Positions 17,939 through 27,038 of a DNA stretch of 64,000 nt are shown in pieces (within the stretch, counting starts at the first letter, position 1; every line of letters starts with the position of its first letter). The position numbers and the translations under genes were made by a program. The notes beneath the pieces are model-generated. The model did not search any database, had not been told where the DNA came from, and saw only the letters and a program-made list of their open reading frames with translations. This DNA is from Cohnella endophytica. Its GTDB lineage: Bacteria; Bacillota; Bacilli; Paenibacillales; Paenibacillaceae. Location of the stretch: positions 372,001 through 436,000 of the forward strand of contig NZ_RBZM01000008.1 of the NCBI RefSeq assembly GCF_003628305.1, read 5' to 3'.

Positions 17939-17950
17939 ATCCAGTACAAA

Positions 17951-17986
17951 AATGCCCTTAACGGTTAGTTAAGGGCATTTTTTTTG
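17951..17986 (+). terminator. Terminator after csp
   Basis: The perfect 12-bp stem AATGCCCTTAAC / GTTAAGGGCATT with loop GGTTA is followed by a run of T. Confidence 0.95.
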
Positions 17987-18017
17987 GTTATGCTAAATGG
18001 CAAAAGGGGGTTCGTCC

Positions 18018-18248
18018 ATGTACTCAAGGAAAAAGGCAGTTGAAGAAATTCCTGAAGAAATGACGGCGATCTGGTCCTGTACGAGCGAGGGTTGTAACGG
18101 CTGGATGCGGGATAACTTCGCATTCGAGACGACGCCGACTTGCGGGATCTGCCACACGCCGATGGAAAGCGGAACGAGGATGCTTCCTCAGCTAGTCAAC
18201 ACCAGCAGGGAGCAGAAATCCGCCCGAAAAGGCGTTTCAATCGGATAA
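18018..18248 (+). CDS. YdjO-like cold-inducible small zinc-binding protein
   Basis: This 76-residue protein has the pattern WSCTSEGCNGWMRDNF, then PTCGICHTPM and RMLP. That is the cysteine layout (two CxxxxC/CxxC pairs) of the Bacillus YdjO family. The ATG at 18018 is chosen because AAGGGGG lies 7 bases before it. An in-frame ATG at 17997 would overlap that SD. It is downstream of csp but separated by the csp terminator. In Bacillus the family is cold-induced; its molecular function is unknown. Confidence 0.8.
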   Translation: MYSRKKAVEEIPEEMTAIWSCTSEGCNGWMRDNFAFETTPTCGICHTPMESGTRMLPQLVNTSREQKSARKGVSIG

Positions 18249-18271
18249 CCCAAACCAAGATCATGCAAGAA

Positions 18272-18300
18272 GACACCGCGAGAGGTGTCTTTTTTCTTTT
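18272..18300 (+). terminator. Terminator after the YdjO-like gene
   Basis: The stem GACACC / GGTGTC with loop GCGAGA is followed by TTTTTTCTTTT. Confidence 0.85.
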
Positions 18301-18322
18301 CGGATGACCTTCTTAATGATGC

Positions 18323-18369
18323 AAAAAAGCCTCCGGCCTGTCTACGCGACCAAGCCGGGGCTTTTTTTG
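18323..18369. terminator. Bidirectional terminator before the SLH gene end
   Basis: AAAAAAGCC and CCGGC pair with GCCGG and GGCTTTTTTT across a 17-base loop. It has a T tract on both strands and sits 16 bp from the stop of the converging SLH gene. Confidence 0.8.
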
Positions 18370-18384
18370 TGTTTGTTTCGAGGC

Positions 18385-19620
18385 CTATGCTTTTTTCTTC
18401 GCGACCGAGAAAATAACGGTTTTAGAGGCCGAGTCGACGATAATCTCTACCGCGTCGTCTCCGATCTGAACTTGTTTGGAGGCAACCTTCGTTCCGGCGC
18501 CGACGTTGACGCACACTTCGGTGAACCATTTATTGAAGGTGGCGGCGTTATAGCCGAACAAGAAGTTCGCGAACGTATCGACGGCTTCCTGGTTGCGGGC
18601 CAACGCGCCGTCGCGCAATCGAATCGTGATGCCGTAAGTATTGTATTGAGGGTCCAACCAGAGAGCGACCTCTTCTTGCGGCTTGACCGATCCGGTAGAA
18701 AGAGCGAGGACGTTGTCCTTTTCCTTCTGGTCCTTGAACAAGCGAAGCGTCGTATCCGCGAGCTCGTGATTGGAGCCGCGGAGCTGCCCGGCTTGCTTCA
18801 GGACGTCGTAGGCGTCTCGCATCCGTTGATCGGGGAATACGATGACCTTGGTTCCTCCGCCTTGCGTCGGCACGGAAAGCTGCAGCTTATCGGAAGAGGA
18901 AATCTTAACCGGAATCCGTTTCGTCTTATCGGTCAGACGGTTCAAGAGCACGAGAGCTTGCGCGCGGGTGACCTTGTCCCCGACGCCGAAGAAGCCATTC
19001 GGATAACCTTGCATGATTCCCTTGGCCAATGTTTCGGCAATGAACTTCTGCTCGCGATCGGTTGCGCTCATTAGATCGCCGTATGCTTTGGCCAATTGTT
19101 GGCTAAACTGGCTATCTTCCAGAAACTCGGTTTCCTGAAGCGTGTAATAGATGACTTCCGCGACGTTCTCCCGCGTCATGTCGCCCGAGAAGTCGCTATA
19201 GCGGCTCTTGTTCAGGAAATGCAGATCGCTTGCGACGTCGATAAAGGGTTTGGCCCAATAGCCGACGGTCGAAGGCTTGAACGTGTAATATCGGTAGTCC
19301 TGTTTAAGTATGGTCTGGTTATCCACGCTTAAGGATTGAAGGAAGGCGGAGTTCCAGCTTCTTTCCCCGTTCTGATGAAGATCCGTATAGCTCAGAATGA
19401 GCATCTTAATGAATTGGTCGACTTTTACGGGTTGATCGGGTTGGAAAGTCCCGTTCGGGTATCCGTCGAGAATGCCTTTGTTCACCATCTCCACGATGGT
19501 TTTTTCGGCCCAATGGCCTTTGATGTCCGAGAATGGCGATGTTTTTTGTTGTTGCGCGTAGATGGTGCCGGAGTTGCACAAGAACGCGACGAGAATGACG
19601 AATAGGGTCCAGCGACGCAT
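18385..19620 (-). CDS. Secreted S-layer-homology domain protein
   Basis: This 411-residue protein starts with a Sec signal peptide (MRRWTLFVILVAFLCNSGTI, probable cleavage after YAQ). It has an SLH repeat at about residues 28-75 (FSDIKGHWAEKTIVEMVNKGILDGYPNGTFQP). A second diverged SLH repeat occupies about residues 110-165 and a third spans 175-225 (QKFIAETLAKGIMQGYPNGFFG). SLH domains anchor proteins to pyruvylated cell-wall polymer. The C-terminal 180 residues resemble no domain I recognise and may be the functional part. The gene is monocistronic. Confidence 0.88.
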   Translation of the reverse strand: MRRWTLFVILVAFLCNSGTIYAQQQKTSPFSDIKGHWAEKTIVEMVNKGILDGYPNGTFQPDQPVKVDQFIKMLILSYTDLHQNGERSWNSAFLQSLSVDNQTILKQDYRYYTFKPSTVGYWAKPFIDVASDLHFLNKSRYSDFSGDMTRENVAEVIYYTLQETEFLEDSQFSQQLAKAYGDLMSATDREQKFIAETLAKGIMQGYPNGFFGVGDKVTRAQALVLLNRLTDKTKRIPVKISSSDKLQLSVPTQGGGTKVIVFPDQRMRDAYDVLKQAGQLRGSNHELADTTLRLFKDQKEKDNVLALSTGSVKPQEEVALWLDPQYNTYGITIRLRDGALARNQEAVDTFANFLFGYNAATFNKWFTEVCVNVGAGTKVASKQVQIGDDAVEIIVDSASKTVIFSVAKKKA

Positions 19621-19993
19621 GAGGGGCCTCCCGAATAGGATTTGCCGAATAGTCGGCTTTAATAGCTAATCACAATCGGGATAATGTTGGAAACCGCCGG
19701 GATGACTAAACAGTCGGGACGCGCCGACGGACTTAAGGCGTGATTCCTAGTGGGTCCTGGGGCATGCGAACCACGCCGGACGCGAACTTTAAGGGGATTT
19801 GAGGGTTCGTGAAGCTATACGTATAGGCTTCGATTCGCATTTTCAATTCACGTCCATTCCTTTCAAAGTAAGGAGGTGAAAGGGCGTATGGTCATATTTC
19901 TGTCAATTTCGTGCTTAAAGGTTATGTAAAAAGTTACATTAGGTAAGGACGAACCTTATTCGAAAGAGTATAATAATTAAGCTGAGAGAAAGG
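19621..19993. other. Intergenic region with a near-perfect palindrome and a 13-codon ORF
   Basis: This 373-bp stretch has no recognisable full gene. It contains the palindrome GAAGC-TATACGTATA-GGCTTC (about 19812-19832). It also has a very strong SD (AAGGAGGTG) followed by ATG at 19888 and a 13-codon ORF ending at 19929 (MVIFLSISCLKVM). The SD-ATG context resembles that of small holin-like type I toxins of Bacilli, but the ORF is too short to be a complete one. It may be a relic. Confidence 0.35.
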
Positions 19994-21211
19994 GTGGGAA
20001 AGTTGCAGGGATTGAGAAACAAACTGTCGCCGCTGAGCGCGGTAGTGTGGACGCAATTTTTAAGCGCGTTCGCGGATAATCTTAATTTTTTCCTCATCGT
20101 CGGGATGGTCAAAAGACAAGGCGCGTCAGATCCGGACGGGACGGTTACATACATTCAAATGGCGTTCTTGATCGCGTATGTCGTGTTGGCTCCGATCGTC
20201 GGCGCCTTCGCGGACAAGAAGGCAAAAATGCACGTCTTGTTGAGCGGGAATATGCTGAAGGCGATGGGGATTTTCCTGTTGCTCTTAGGCGTGCCTCCAG
20301 CGATCTGTTATTTTTTCGTCGGAGTCGGGGCCGTCGTGTATTCCCCGGGCAAGTATGGAATTCTATCGGAATTAACGGGTAACGAGAGGGAACTGTTACG
20401 GGCGAACGCCCAAGTGGAAGGGTCTACGATTCTAGCGATTTTATTGGGTACGGTGGCTGGGGGATTCCTGGCCGCGCATTCCGACCTTCCGGCTATTCTC
20501 GTTTGCTTGATCATCTATTTATTATCGCTAGGCATGACCTTCGTCGTTCCCGTACGGCAAGGGAATCCGAATATTCGTTACGGACGCGCGGCGGGGCAGT
20601 TTTTCCGCGACGTGGCCAAGCTGTTCGGTAACCGCAGAAGCCGATTTTCGTTGCTCGGGACAGGGGCGTTCTGGCTCACCGCATCCGTGCTGCGAATTGC
20701 GCTGATCGCATGGCTGCCGTTAAATCTGGGTATCGTGGATACGGACCAGCAGTCGATGATTATCGGGGTTACCGCGCTAGGCGTCGTCGGCAGCGCTTGG
20801 CTCACGCCCAAGCTTGTGCCAGAAGGCAAGCTATATCGGGGATATTTCTACGGAATCGCGATGGTGTGCGCCGTGATGGCGGCGAACTTCACCGATCAGC
20901 TATGGTTGACGGTGACGCTGTTGTTCATTACGGGGGTTATGGGGGGCATCTTCCTTATCCCGCTGAACACGATGCTCCAAGAGGAAGGGAAATCCGCCAT
21001 CGGTTCCGGACGGACGATCGCCGTCCAGAACTTCGTAGAGAACTCGCTGACGGTGATCGGATTGTTCCTTTATCTGATGCTTCGGCAGATGGAAGTTCCC
21101 GTCAACCATTCGGTTATCGGAATCGGTATCGTGCTCACCGTGTTCTTCCTCTATCTAGCTACGCAGATCGGAGCGGTGAGGGCAAGTTATTCCCGCAAGG
21201 ATATGACGTGA
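19994..21211 (+). CDS. LplT-like lysophospholipid transporter (MFS)
   Basis: This is a 405-residue, about 12-helix membrane protein of the major facilitator superfamily. LSAVVWTQFLSAFADNLNFFLI at the N-terminus and VYSPGKYGILSEL with NAQVEGSTILAILLG are characteristic of LplT, which flips lysophospholipids inward. A fused acyltransferase, seen in some relatives, is absent. The start is uncertain (GTG 19994 or TTG 20003), since neither has a strong SD. Its end overlaps the converging small gene by 25 bp. Confidence 0.82.
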   Translation: MGKLQGLRNKLSPLSAVVWTQFLSAFADNLNFFLIVGMVKRQGASDPDGTVTYIQMAFLIAYVVLAPIVGAFADKKAKMHVLLSGNMLKAMGIFLLLLGVPPAICYFFVGVGAVVYSPGKYGILSELTGNERELLRANAQVEGSTILAILLGTVAGGFLAAHSDLPAILVCLIIYLLSLGMTFVVPVRQGNPNIRYGRAAGQFFRDVAKLFGNRRSRFSLLGTGAFWLTASVLRIALIAWLPLNLGIVDTDQQSMIIGVTALGVVGSAWLTPKLVPEGKLYRGYFYGIAMVCAVMAANFTDQLWLTVTLLFITGVMGGIFLIPLNTMLQEEGKSAIGSGRTIAVQNFVENSLTVIGLFLYLMLRQMEVPVNHSVIGIGIVLTVFFLYLATQIGAVRASYSRKDMT

Positions 21212-21483
21212 ACGACCTGAGCGTCCGCGTTAATCTTAATGATGGAATGGCCGGAGTCGTATTCGGCCGTACCTTGCCCGACTTCCGTCGTGTTCTCTGT
21301 TCCGAGCACGTAGAACAAGTCGTCGGCGAGCGTACGGGTACACACGTCCCTTTCGTCATTGCTAAGGCCTGCCCAGTCTTCGTCGTTCATCTCGAACGCT
21401 TCGTAAAATCTCGGAACCGTCGATAAGGCACGGGACAGATCGTCCAGAATGTGATCGTACGATCTAGAATAGGAAATCGCCAT
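21187..21483 (-). CDS. Conserved-looking hypothetical protein, 98 residues
   Basis: This soluble, acidic protein (MAISYSRSYDHILDDLSRAL) has no signal peptide or membrane segment and no domain I recognise. A correctly spaced SD-like AAAGGGG precedes the ATG, and codon usage looks like that of its neighbours. The last 25 bp overlap the end of the LplT-like gene on the other strand. I call it real because of its start context and even amino-acid composition, not by homology. Confidence 0.6.
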   Translation of the reverse strand: MAISYSRSYDHILDDLSRALSTVPRFYEAFEMNDEDWAGLSNDERDVCTRTLADDLFYVLGTENTTEVGQGTAEYDSGHSIIKINADAQVVHVISLRE

Positions 21484-21625
21484 CGGGGGTAACCCCTTTC
21501 AAGTTTTGTTTCATTATACGCGAGGCATCGCTCTTAATCCAACCATTAGGGCAACTTCCTTCAGGTTGCACTTTAACATGGAGTTTACATTCGTTATAAT
21601 AGATAAGGTTCTGGGGGTGAATAGC

Positions 21626-23473
21626 ATGAAGTTTTCTAGGCTCGGAAGTTGGCTGTCGAAGCCGTTTATCTTTTTCACCATCCTGATGGTCTTAAAGATA
21701 TTTTTAGCTCGTTACGTCGTATTCGAAAATTCGTCCATATGGCTGCAGTTAGCCACAGGAATACCTTCGATATGGGTGCTGTTCTGTTTGATCGAATGGC
21801 TGGCGCCGCGCAGGAAGTTCGGCGTATACTTGACCGTCAATCTGATTCTGACATCGGTCTTCTTCGCTGTCATTATGTATTATAAGTACTTCGGAGTTAT
21901 CGTCACGTATCATGCGCTGCAACAGGTGGGCCAAGTGACGGAAGTCAAAGGAAGCGTCTTTTCCTTGCTTCATCCGTATTTTCTATTCATTTATACCGAT
22001 GTCGTCGCATTTCTGCTTTTGTTATTCAGTCGTCGCTTCCGCACGTGGGGGAAATCGCTGGCCGTTCGCGAATCGAACGTGCTTATCTCGGCGCTGTTTG
22101 TCGTATCGGCTGCCGTTAGCGTCATGAACGTATGGATTCACCGCGACAGCATCAACGAGTTGAAGCAAGCGGAAAATATGGGCATCTTGAATTACGAGGT
22201 TTATGCGATCATTGCCAGCGCGACGGAAAAGGTCGAAGATCCGAGTAACGTCACGGCGGAAGCGATCGCCGATCTCAAAGGCTACCAAGAGCCGAATAAT
22301 CCGTTATATTGGGCGAAAGCCAAAGGACGCAACGTCATTGTTATCCAGGTCGAAGCCGAGCAGAATTTCCTGCTGAACCGGACGATCGACGGCAAGGAAA
22401 TTACGCCGGTCATGAACAGACTGACGAAAGAACATTTCTACTTTCCGCATTTCTACCAGCAGGTCGGTCAAGGCAACACCTCCGATGCGGAGTTCGTCGT
22501 AAACACATCGTTCTATATTCCGCAGCACGGAGCGGCGGCTCAGGATTACGGCAAAAAAGCGCTCCCGAGCATGCCGAAATTACTGGAGGAGAACGGTTAC
22601 CAGACGGCTACGTTCCATACGAACGATGTCCAATTCTGGAATCGTAAAGAGCTGTACTCGGCGCTAGGCTTCCAGAAATACTATGACGCCAAATTTTTCG
22701 GAGACGACGACGTCGTGTTCTTCGGCTCGTCGGACGAGGTGCTGTACAACAAGACGGCGGACGAAATGCTGAAGATGAGCCAGTCCGGCCAACCGTTCTA
22801 TTCCCAAGTGATCTCGATGTCTTCGCATCATCCATTCGATATACCGGAGCGGAAAATCCGTTTCGAGCTTCCGGAAAGATATCAGAACACGCTTGTCGGA
22901 GACTACATTCAAGCGCAGAATTACGCGGATTACTCGCTGGGACTGTTCATAGATAAGCTGAAGCAAAATGGTCTCTGGGACAAATCCGTAATCGTTATTT
23001 ACGGGGACCACATGGGACTGCCGATTTACTCGCTCACCGATCACGAGAAGAGTCTGATGGAAGAGCTGTATGACCGGCCTTATCAGTTCCCGGAAATGAT
23101 GAACATTCCCTTGATGATTATCGCGCCGGGCATCGACGAGCCGAAGGTATTCACGCAAACGGGCGGACAAGTCGATTTATTCCCTACGATCGCCAACCTA
23201 TTGGGCGTAAGTATGCAAAATCATATTCATTTCGGGCAGGACATCTTGAACGTTACCCATAATCTTTTGCCGCAACGTTATTACTTGCCTTCCGGGTCAT
23301 TCATTAACGACAATGGCATTTTCGTTCCGGGGCTTGATTTCAAGGACGGAACGAACTATCCGTTCGACGGCAATAAACCCGCGGAGACCGATTCGACGAT
23401 TGATGAATATAATCGAGCGTTGGCGCTTCTGAAATTGTCGGACAGCTATGTCAGCGGTTTACCCAAGTACTAA
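21626..23473 (+). CDS. Lipoteichoic acid synthase family protein (LtaS-type sulfatase)
   Basis: This 615-residue membrane enzyme transfers glycerol phosphate from phosphatidylglycerol to make lipoteichoic acid outside the membrane. Five N-terminal transmembrane helices (to about residue 180) precede an extracellular sulfatase-fold domain. The catalytic Thr is in GNTSDAEF (residue 285), Glu in VIQVEAEQNF, and the Mn ligands Asp461/His462 in YGDHMG. The ATG at 21626 follows GGGGGTG. A TATAAT (21595-21600) lies just upstream with a weak -35. A PAP2 phosphatase follows 42 bp downstream. ugtP-like and MFS genes for the glycolipid anchor are at 61-63 kb. Confidence 0.92.
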   Translation: MKFSRLGSWLSKPFIFFTILMVLKIFLARYVVFENSSIWLQLATGIPSIWVLFCLIEWLAPRRKFGVYLTVNLILTSVFFAVIMYYKYFGVIVTYHALQQVGQVTEVKGSVFSLLHPYFLFIYTDVVAFLLLLFSRRFRTWGKSLAVRESNVLISALFVVSAAVSVMNVWIHRDSINELKQAENMGILNYEVYAIIASATEKVEDPSNVTAEAIADLKGYQEPNNPLYWAKAKGRNVIVIQVEAEQNFLLNRTIDGKEITPVMNRLTKEHFYFPHFYQQVGQGNTSDAEFVVNTSFYIPQHGAAAQDYGKKALPSMPKLLEENGYQTATFHTNDVQFWNRKELYSALGFQKYYDAKFFGDDDVVFFGSSDEVLYNKTADEMLKMSQSGQPFYSQVISMSSHHPFDIPERKIRFELPERYQNTLVGDYIQAQNYADYSLGLFIDKLKQNGLWDKSVIVIYGDHMGLPIYSLTDHEKSLMEELYDRPYQFPEMMNIPLMIIAPGIDEPKVFTQTGGQVDLFPTIANLLGVSMQNHIHFGQDILNVTHNLLPQRYYLPSGSFINDNGIFVPGLDFKDGTNYPFDGNKPAETDSTIDEYNRALALLKLSDSYVSGLPKY

Positions 23474-23515
23474 TTAGCGTTTCGGCACGATAAAATAGGA
23501 AAAGGGGGGCCTAAC

Positions 23516-24184
23516 GTGATCATAGAGAAAATGAAAAAGCTAGACTGGCGAAAATACGCTCCGTTGTTATGGATGCTTATTTTTCCGGTACTCGGCCTAA
23601 TGTACGCATGGACGAATACGACGGAGAACCGGGAAGTGTATCAATTGGTTACCGCCGTGGATGAATCCATCCCGTTCATTAAAGCGTTCGCGTTGCCTTA
23701 TTCCATCTGGATTTTCTACATTTATGTTTGTGTGGTTTATTTCTTCAAGAAGGACGTTAACGTGTATTACCGGGCGCTAATGACCTATGCCGTATCCGCC
23801 ATGATCTGTTACTTGATCTACTCGGTATTCCAAACCCACGTGCCTCGTCCGGTAGTGACGGGCAACGATCCGATTTCCGAACTCATGCGTTACATCTATA
23901 ACCGGGATCAGCCGTTTAACTGCTTCCCAAGCATTCATTGCTTCTCCAGTTACATGGTGATGAGAATGATCTGGACGAGCTCGTTCCGCAACAAGTGGAA
24001 CGTTACGCTGATAACGGGGATGTCCAGTCTTATCATTATGTCCACCTTGTTCGTGAAGCAACACGTCATTCTGGATGCTTTGGCCGGAATTTTCCTCGTG
24101 GAAGTCGTCACTGCCTCGATGATTCTAATCGAACGCAGGTTGAAATTGGCACGCAAGCCTCAGAAGAGCAGTATCGGTGCTTAA
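23516..24184 (+). CDS. PAP2-family membrane phosphatase
   Basis: This 222-residue polytopic membrane protein has the PAP2 phosphatase signature: VPRPVV (motif 1 region), CFPSIHCFSS (motif 2 with catalytic His) and KQHVILDALAG (motif 3). Such proteins dephosphorylate lipid phosphates or act as inositol/sugar phosphotransferases. The GTG start has the SD AAAAGGGGGG. It is probably cotranscribed with ltaS, suggesting recycling of phosphatidate or diacylglycerol during LTA synthesis (inference). A strong terminator follows. Confidence 0.85.
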   Translation: MIIEKMKKLDWRKYAPLLWMLIFPVLGLMYAWTNTTENREVYQLVTAVDESIPFIKAFALPYSIWIFYIYVCVVYFFKKDVNVYYRALMTYAVSAMICYLIYSVFQTHVPRPVVTGNDPISELMRYIYNRDQPFNCFPSIHCFSSYMVMRMIWTSSFRNKWNVTLITGMSSLIIMSTLFVKQHVILDALAGIFLVEVVTASMILIERRLKLARKPQKSSIGA

Positions 24185-24201
24185 CCGGACGGCGTCGAAC
24201 G

Positions 24202-24254
24202 AAAAAGGCAGATGAAGTTAGCGGGTTTACCCTGCCGACTTCATCTGCCTTTTT
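24202..24254. terminator. Bidirectional terminator
   Basis: AAAAAGGCAGATGAAGT pairs with ACTTCATCTGCCTTTTT around a 19-base loop. It separates the PAP2 gene from the converging TetR gene. Confidence 0.93.
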
Positions 24255-24276
24255 CATATCGATATAGCCCTGAAGG

Positions 24277-24873
24277 TTATGCCAAGTATTGCTCGCACAG
24301 CCGACGGAATTGTTCTTTGATTTGTTCCGTTGAATATCCCTTTTCTTGCTTCATGTGGAAATATCCGATCGGAGACATGGAACAGATTAACGCATGAGCG
24401 GCCATCTCGGGATCGGCCGCGTGTTCTTTGGTCGCGTGAATTTCGGCGAATATCGAGGCCATCTTGTCCCGGAAATAGCGATACATCGGGGTGTGAAAGA
24501 AATTACCTCGTTCATCCTCGCACGACATTTTGGATTCCATGGCGACGATCAATCCGAATTTCTCCTCGATGGCGTCGATCCATTTGTTCATAATTCCGGA
24601 AAGGCGATCGAGCGCGGGCAGAGATTGACTGCTTACGAGAAGCTCGTCGATCTCGTCCGTCAGCTGCTTCGCGTATTCTTGAAGCATATCCATGCAGAGA
24701 TCGCCTTTATGGGCGTATCTGCGGTATAGGGTCGCTTGTCCGATGCCGGCCGTCTTGGCGATTTGATGCATGCTTACCGGTTGGACGCCGTGTTTGTCGA
24801 ATAGTTGGAGGGCTGTTTGCAGAATGAGCTTGCGATGCTCTATAGCATCCTTGCGTTCACGGCGAATGGACAT
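24277..24873 (-). CDS. TetR-family transcriptional regulator of the adjacent efflux gene
   Basis: This is a 198-residue repressor. The N-terminal HTH is HGVQPVSMHQIAKTAGIGQATLYRRYAHK, followed by a helical ligand-binding domain. The ATG at 24873 is chosen because GAGGTGG lies 7 bases upstream. The longer in-frame start is not TetR-like. It diverges from the DHA2 transporter at 25096, and two CGGACAATTGTCCG-type palindromes lie in the shared intergenic region. It probably represses the transporter until a toxic ligand binds. Confidence 0.92.
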   Translation of the reverse strand: MSIRRERKDAIEHRKLILQTALQLFDKHGVQPVSMHQIAKTAGIGQATLYRRYAHKGDLCMDMLQEYAKQLTDEIDELLVSSQSLPALDRLSGIMNKWIDAIEEKFGLIVAMESKMSCEDERGNFFHTPMYRYFRDKMASIFAEIHATKEHAADPEMAAHALICSMSPIGYFHMKQEKGYSTEQIKEQFRRLCEQYLA

Positions 24874-24915
24874 GTTATAGCCACCTCGCTTTACATAGAA
24901 ATGACGTTTCTTTTG

Positions 24916-24971
24916 TTGACATCCGGACAATTGTCCGGTAAGATCGTGGTTAAACGGACAATTGTCCGTTT
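24916..24971 (+). promoter_or_regulatory. Transporter promoter with two TetR operator palindromes
   Basis: TTGACA (24916-24921) and TAAGAT (24939-24944) are 17 bp apart, and the spacer is itself the palindrome CCGGACAATTGTCCGG (24923-24938). A second palindrome with the same CGGACAATTGTCCG core (24952-24971) covers the expected transcription start. The two centres are 31 bp apart, about three helical turns. This is a textbook repressor layout for the divergent TetR. Confidence 0.9.
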
Positions 24972-25095
24972 AGTGTACGGAGTTGCCTTTTTAGGACCCA
25001 TATGTCTACATTGTACCGCTAACGCGAAGGGCGGTCAACGGACGAGAGAGGTTGCGAAAAGGCGGGTCCTTTTAATCGGATAGGAGGAATAATAA

Positions 25096-26610
25096 ATGTC
25101 TTCGAAAGCTGCAACACCCGCATCGACGGAAGCGCCGTTTTCCATGCGCAGCATTCTCGGTCCGCTGATTGCGATCGTCGTCGGTATTTTCATGGTTATT
25201 TTGGATGGTACGGCCGTTAACGTCGCGCTTCCCAAGCTTACTCAAGAGTTTCATCTGCTTAATCTCTCGTTGGTGCAATGGACCGTTATCGGATATGCGT
25301 TAGCGCAAGCCGCGGTCATTCCGCTAGCGGGTTGGTTGTCGGATCGATTCGGCGCCAAGAAAATTTTCTTGATCTCGGTCGGCTTGTTTACGATCGGATC
25401 CGGATTGTGCGCAACGGCGAACTCGGTCGAATTGCTCATTACTTACCGTATCATTCAAGGGGCTGGCGGAGGAGTCGTTATTCCGATCGCCATGGCCTTC
25501 ATTTATCGTCTGTCTCCGCCTAGCAAGGTCGGAGCAGTCATGGGAATGATGGGTATCCCGATTCTGCTCGGTCCGGCGCTTGGACCGGTCGTCGCGGGAT
25601 GGCTCGTCGAGTACCACTCTTGGCAATGGATTTTCTTGATCAACCTGCCTATCGGCGTCATCGGAATCCTTCTCGGAATTCGCACGTTGCCTAACATTCA
25701 GCGCCAATCGGTGGCCGGACTAGATCTGTTGGGCATGATTCTCGGGCCGTTGGCTTTCGCCGCTCTTGTATACGGAGTATCGCAAGGCGGAGTCGACGCG
25801 ACGACCGGCAAATCGACTTGGCTCGACGCGACGACCTTAATCGGTTCCGGAGTCGGAATCGTGGCGTTGATCTTGTTCGTTATCGCCGAGCTTCGTCGGA
25901 GTAACCCATTGCTGGAGCTTCGCGTTTTCCGTTCGGGTAACTTCACCAAAGGAATTATCGTGCAATGGATTTCGCAGATCGCGATGTTCGGCACGATGTT
26001 CATGGTTCCTCTGTTCTTGCAGCAGGCTCATGGATACAGCCCACTTAAAACCGGTCTGATCATGTTGCCGCAAGCTTTGGCTTCCGGATTGTTCATGCCG
26101 ATCGGGGGCAAATTGTCCGATAAATTCGGAGCTCGTCCTCTCGTTATCGCGGGTATGGCGCTTACGACGGTATCGGCGTTGCTGCTCTCCAACATCACAG
26201 CGACTTCCGGAGACATGGCGGTTATGATTCCTCTCGCGTTGCTGGGAGCCGGCATGGGATTGTTCATGATGCCGCTGAATAACCACCTGATCCAATCCGC
26301 TCCGCAGAATCTCGTAGGGCGCGTTACTTCCCTTACGAACGCGGCGCAACAGGTCATGATGTCCTTCGCCATCGCGATCCTGACGACGCTAATGGCAACG
26401 AAGATGAACGGCCTGAAAGAAGAGATGGCGAGAACGGGCGAACAGAAAACCGTCCCTGAGCTCTTTGCTTCTTCCTTCGGCTACACGTTCCTCATCCTGC
26501 TAGGCATCGCGATCCTCGGCGGCGTACTCGGCCTCATGCTGAGCAAACCGAAGAAAATCGAAGGCCAAGAAGGTTCAGGAGCGGAAGTTCCCGTATTCGT
26601 CGGACACTAA
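25096..26610 (+). CDS. DHA2-family multidrug MFS transporter (EmrB/QacA type)
   Basis: This is a 504-residue, about 14-helix proton-driven exporter. Motif A-like GWLSDRFGAKK, motif C-like GIPILLGPALGPVVAGWLVE, and DGTAVNVALPKL in helix 1 are typical of EmrB/QacA transporters. The SD AGGAGG lies 8 bases before the ATG. It is controlled by the divergent TetR gene through the palindromes at 24923-24971. The substrate is unknown. A terminator follows. Confidence 0.93.
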   Translation: MSSKAATPASTEAPFSMRSILGPLIAIVVGIFMVILDGTAVNVALPKLTQEFHLLNLSLVQWTVIGYALAQAAVIPLAGWLSDRFGAKKIFLISVGLFTIGSGLCATANSVELLITYRIIQGAGGGVVIPIAMAFIYRLSPPSKVGAVMGMMGIPILLGPALGPVVAGWLVEYHSWQWIFLINLPIGVIGILLGIRTLPNIQRQSVAGLDLLGMILGPLAFAALVYGVSQGGVDATTGKSTWLDATTLIGSGVGIVALILFVIAELRRSNPLLELRVFRSGNFTKGIIVQWISQIAMFGTMFMVPLFLQQAHGYSPLKTGLIMLPQALASGLFMPIGGKLSDKFGARPLVIAGMALTTVSALLLSNITATSGDMAVMIPLALLGAGMGLFMMPLNNHLIQSAPQNLVGRVTSLTNAAQQVMMSFAIAILTTLMATKMNGLKEEMARTGEQKTVPELFASSFGYTFLILLGIAILGGVLGLMLSKPKKIEGQEGSGAEVPVFVGH

Positions 26611-26626
26611 GCTGCGTAAATCAAAG

Positions 26627-26660
26627 AGTCGGCTCCGCTTCGGCGGGGCTGGCTTTTTTT
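26627..26660 (+). terminator. Terminator after the DHA2 transporter
   Basis: The stem AGTCGGCTCCGC / GCGGGGCTGGCT (with G-U pairs) and loop TTCG are followed by eight T. Confidence 0.85.
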
Positions 26661-27038
26661 TGTTATTTTAAAATTGGACGACCCCCGCGGACGAGTCCGA
26701 CGGGGGTCTGAATATTGAAGCGCAACCGCGCGATTCATCCTGATTTCACTTCCACGAAAACAACGATAGCCCTACCTCTCCATCGTTCTTGCGGCTCCGA
26801 GGCCGCGCCAGTGAGAATTCGTGTTCCTTCCAGCAGCCAATCTGAGATTTTAATAAGGAATGTGTGGGAAAACGGAGGAATATTACCCTTTAATGAGGAA
26901 AAACCTGAGGGTTACTACTTCTACAATATTTCATTATATCGGATGTTCTAATAAATGTCAAATGATCTGTACCAAGGGAATTGATGGTATACTCTTAATC
27001 GAAATCCAAAGAAATGCATAGAAGAAGGGGATCAGCCG
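26661..27038. other. Intergenic region, no supported gene
   Basis: It contains one GC-rich hairpin (ACCCCCG 26681-26687 with CGGGGGT 26701-26707) without a T tract, and a TATACT -10-like box at about 26989. No coding sequence with a credible start and composition is visible. Confidence 0.5.

Noticed and set aside
24277..26610. Insertion-sequence or integron origin for the efflux modules
   Set aside because: No inverted-repeat ends, transposase or target duplication was seen around either efflux module; the palindromes present are short and operator-like.
26715..26951. A 78-residue ORF, and a 43-codon ORF from about 26893, in the intergenic region before 27039
   Set aside because: Neither has a well-spaced SD or a protein-like composition, and the second overlaps the likely promoter of the next gene.
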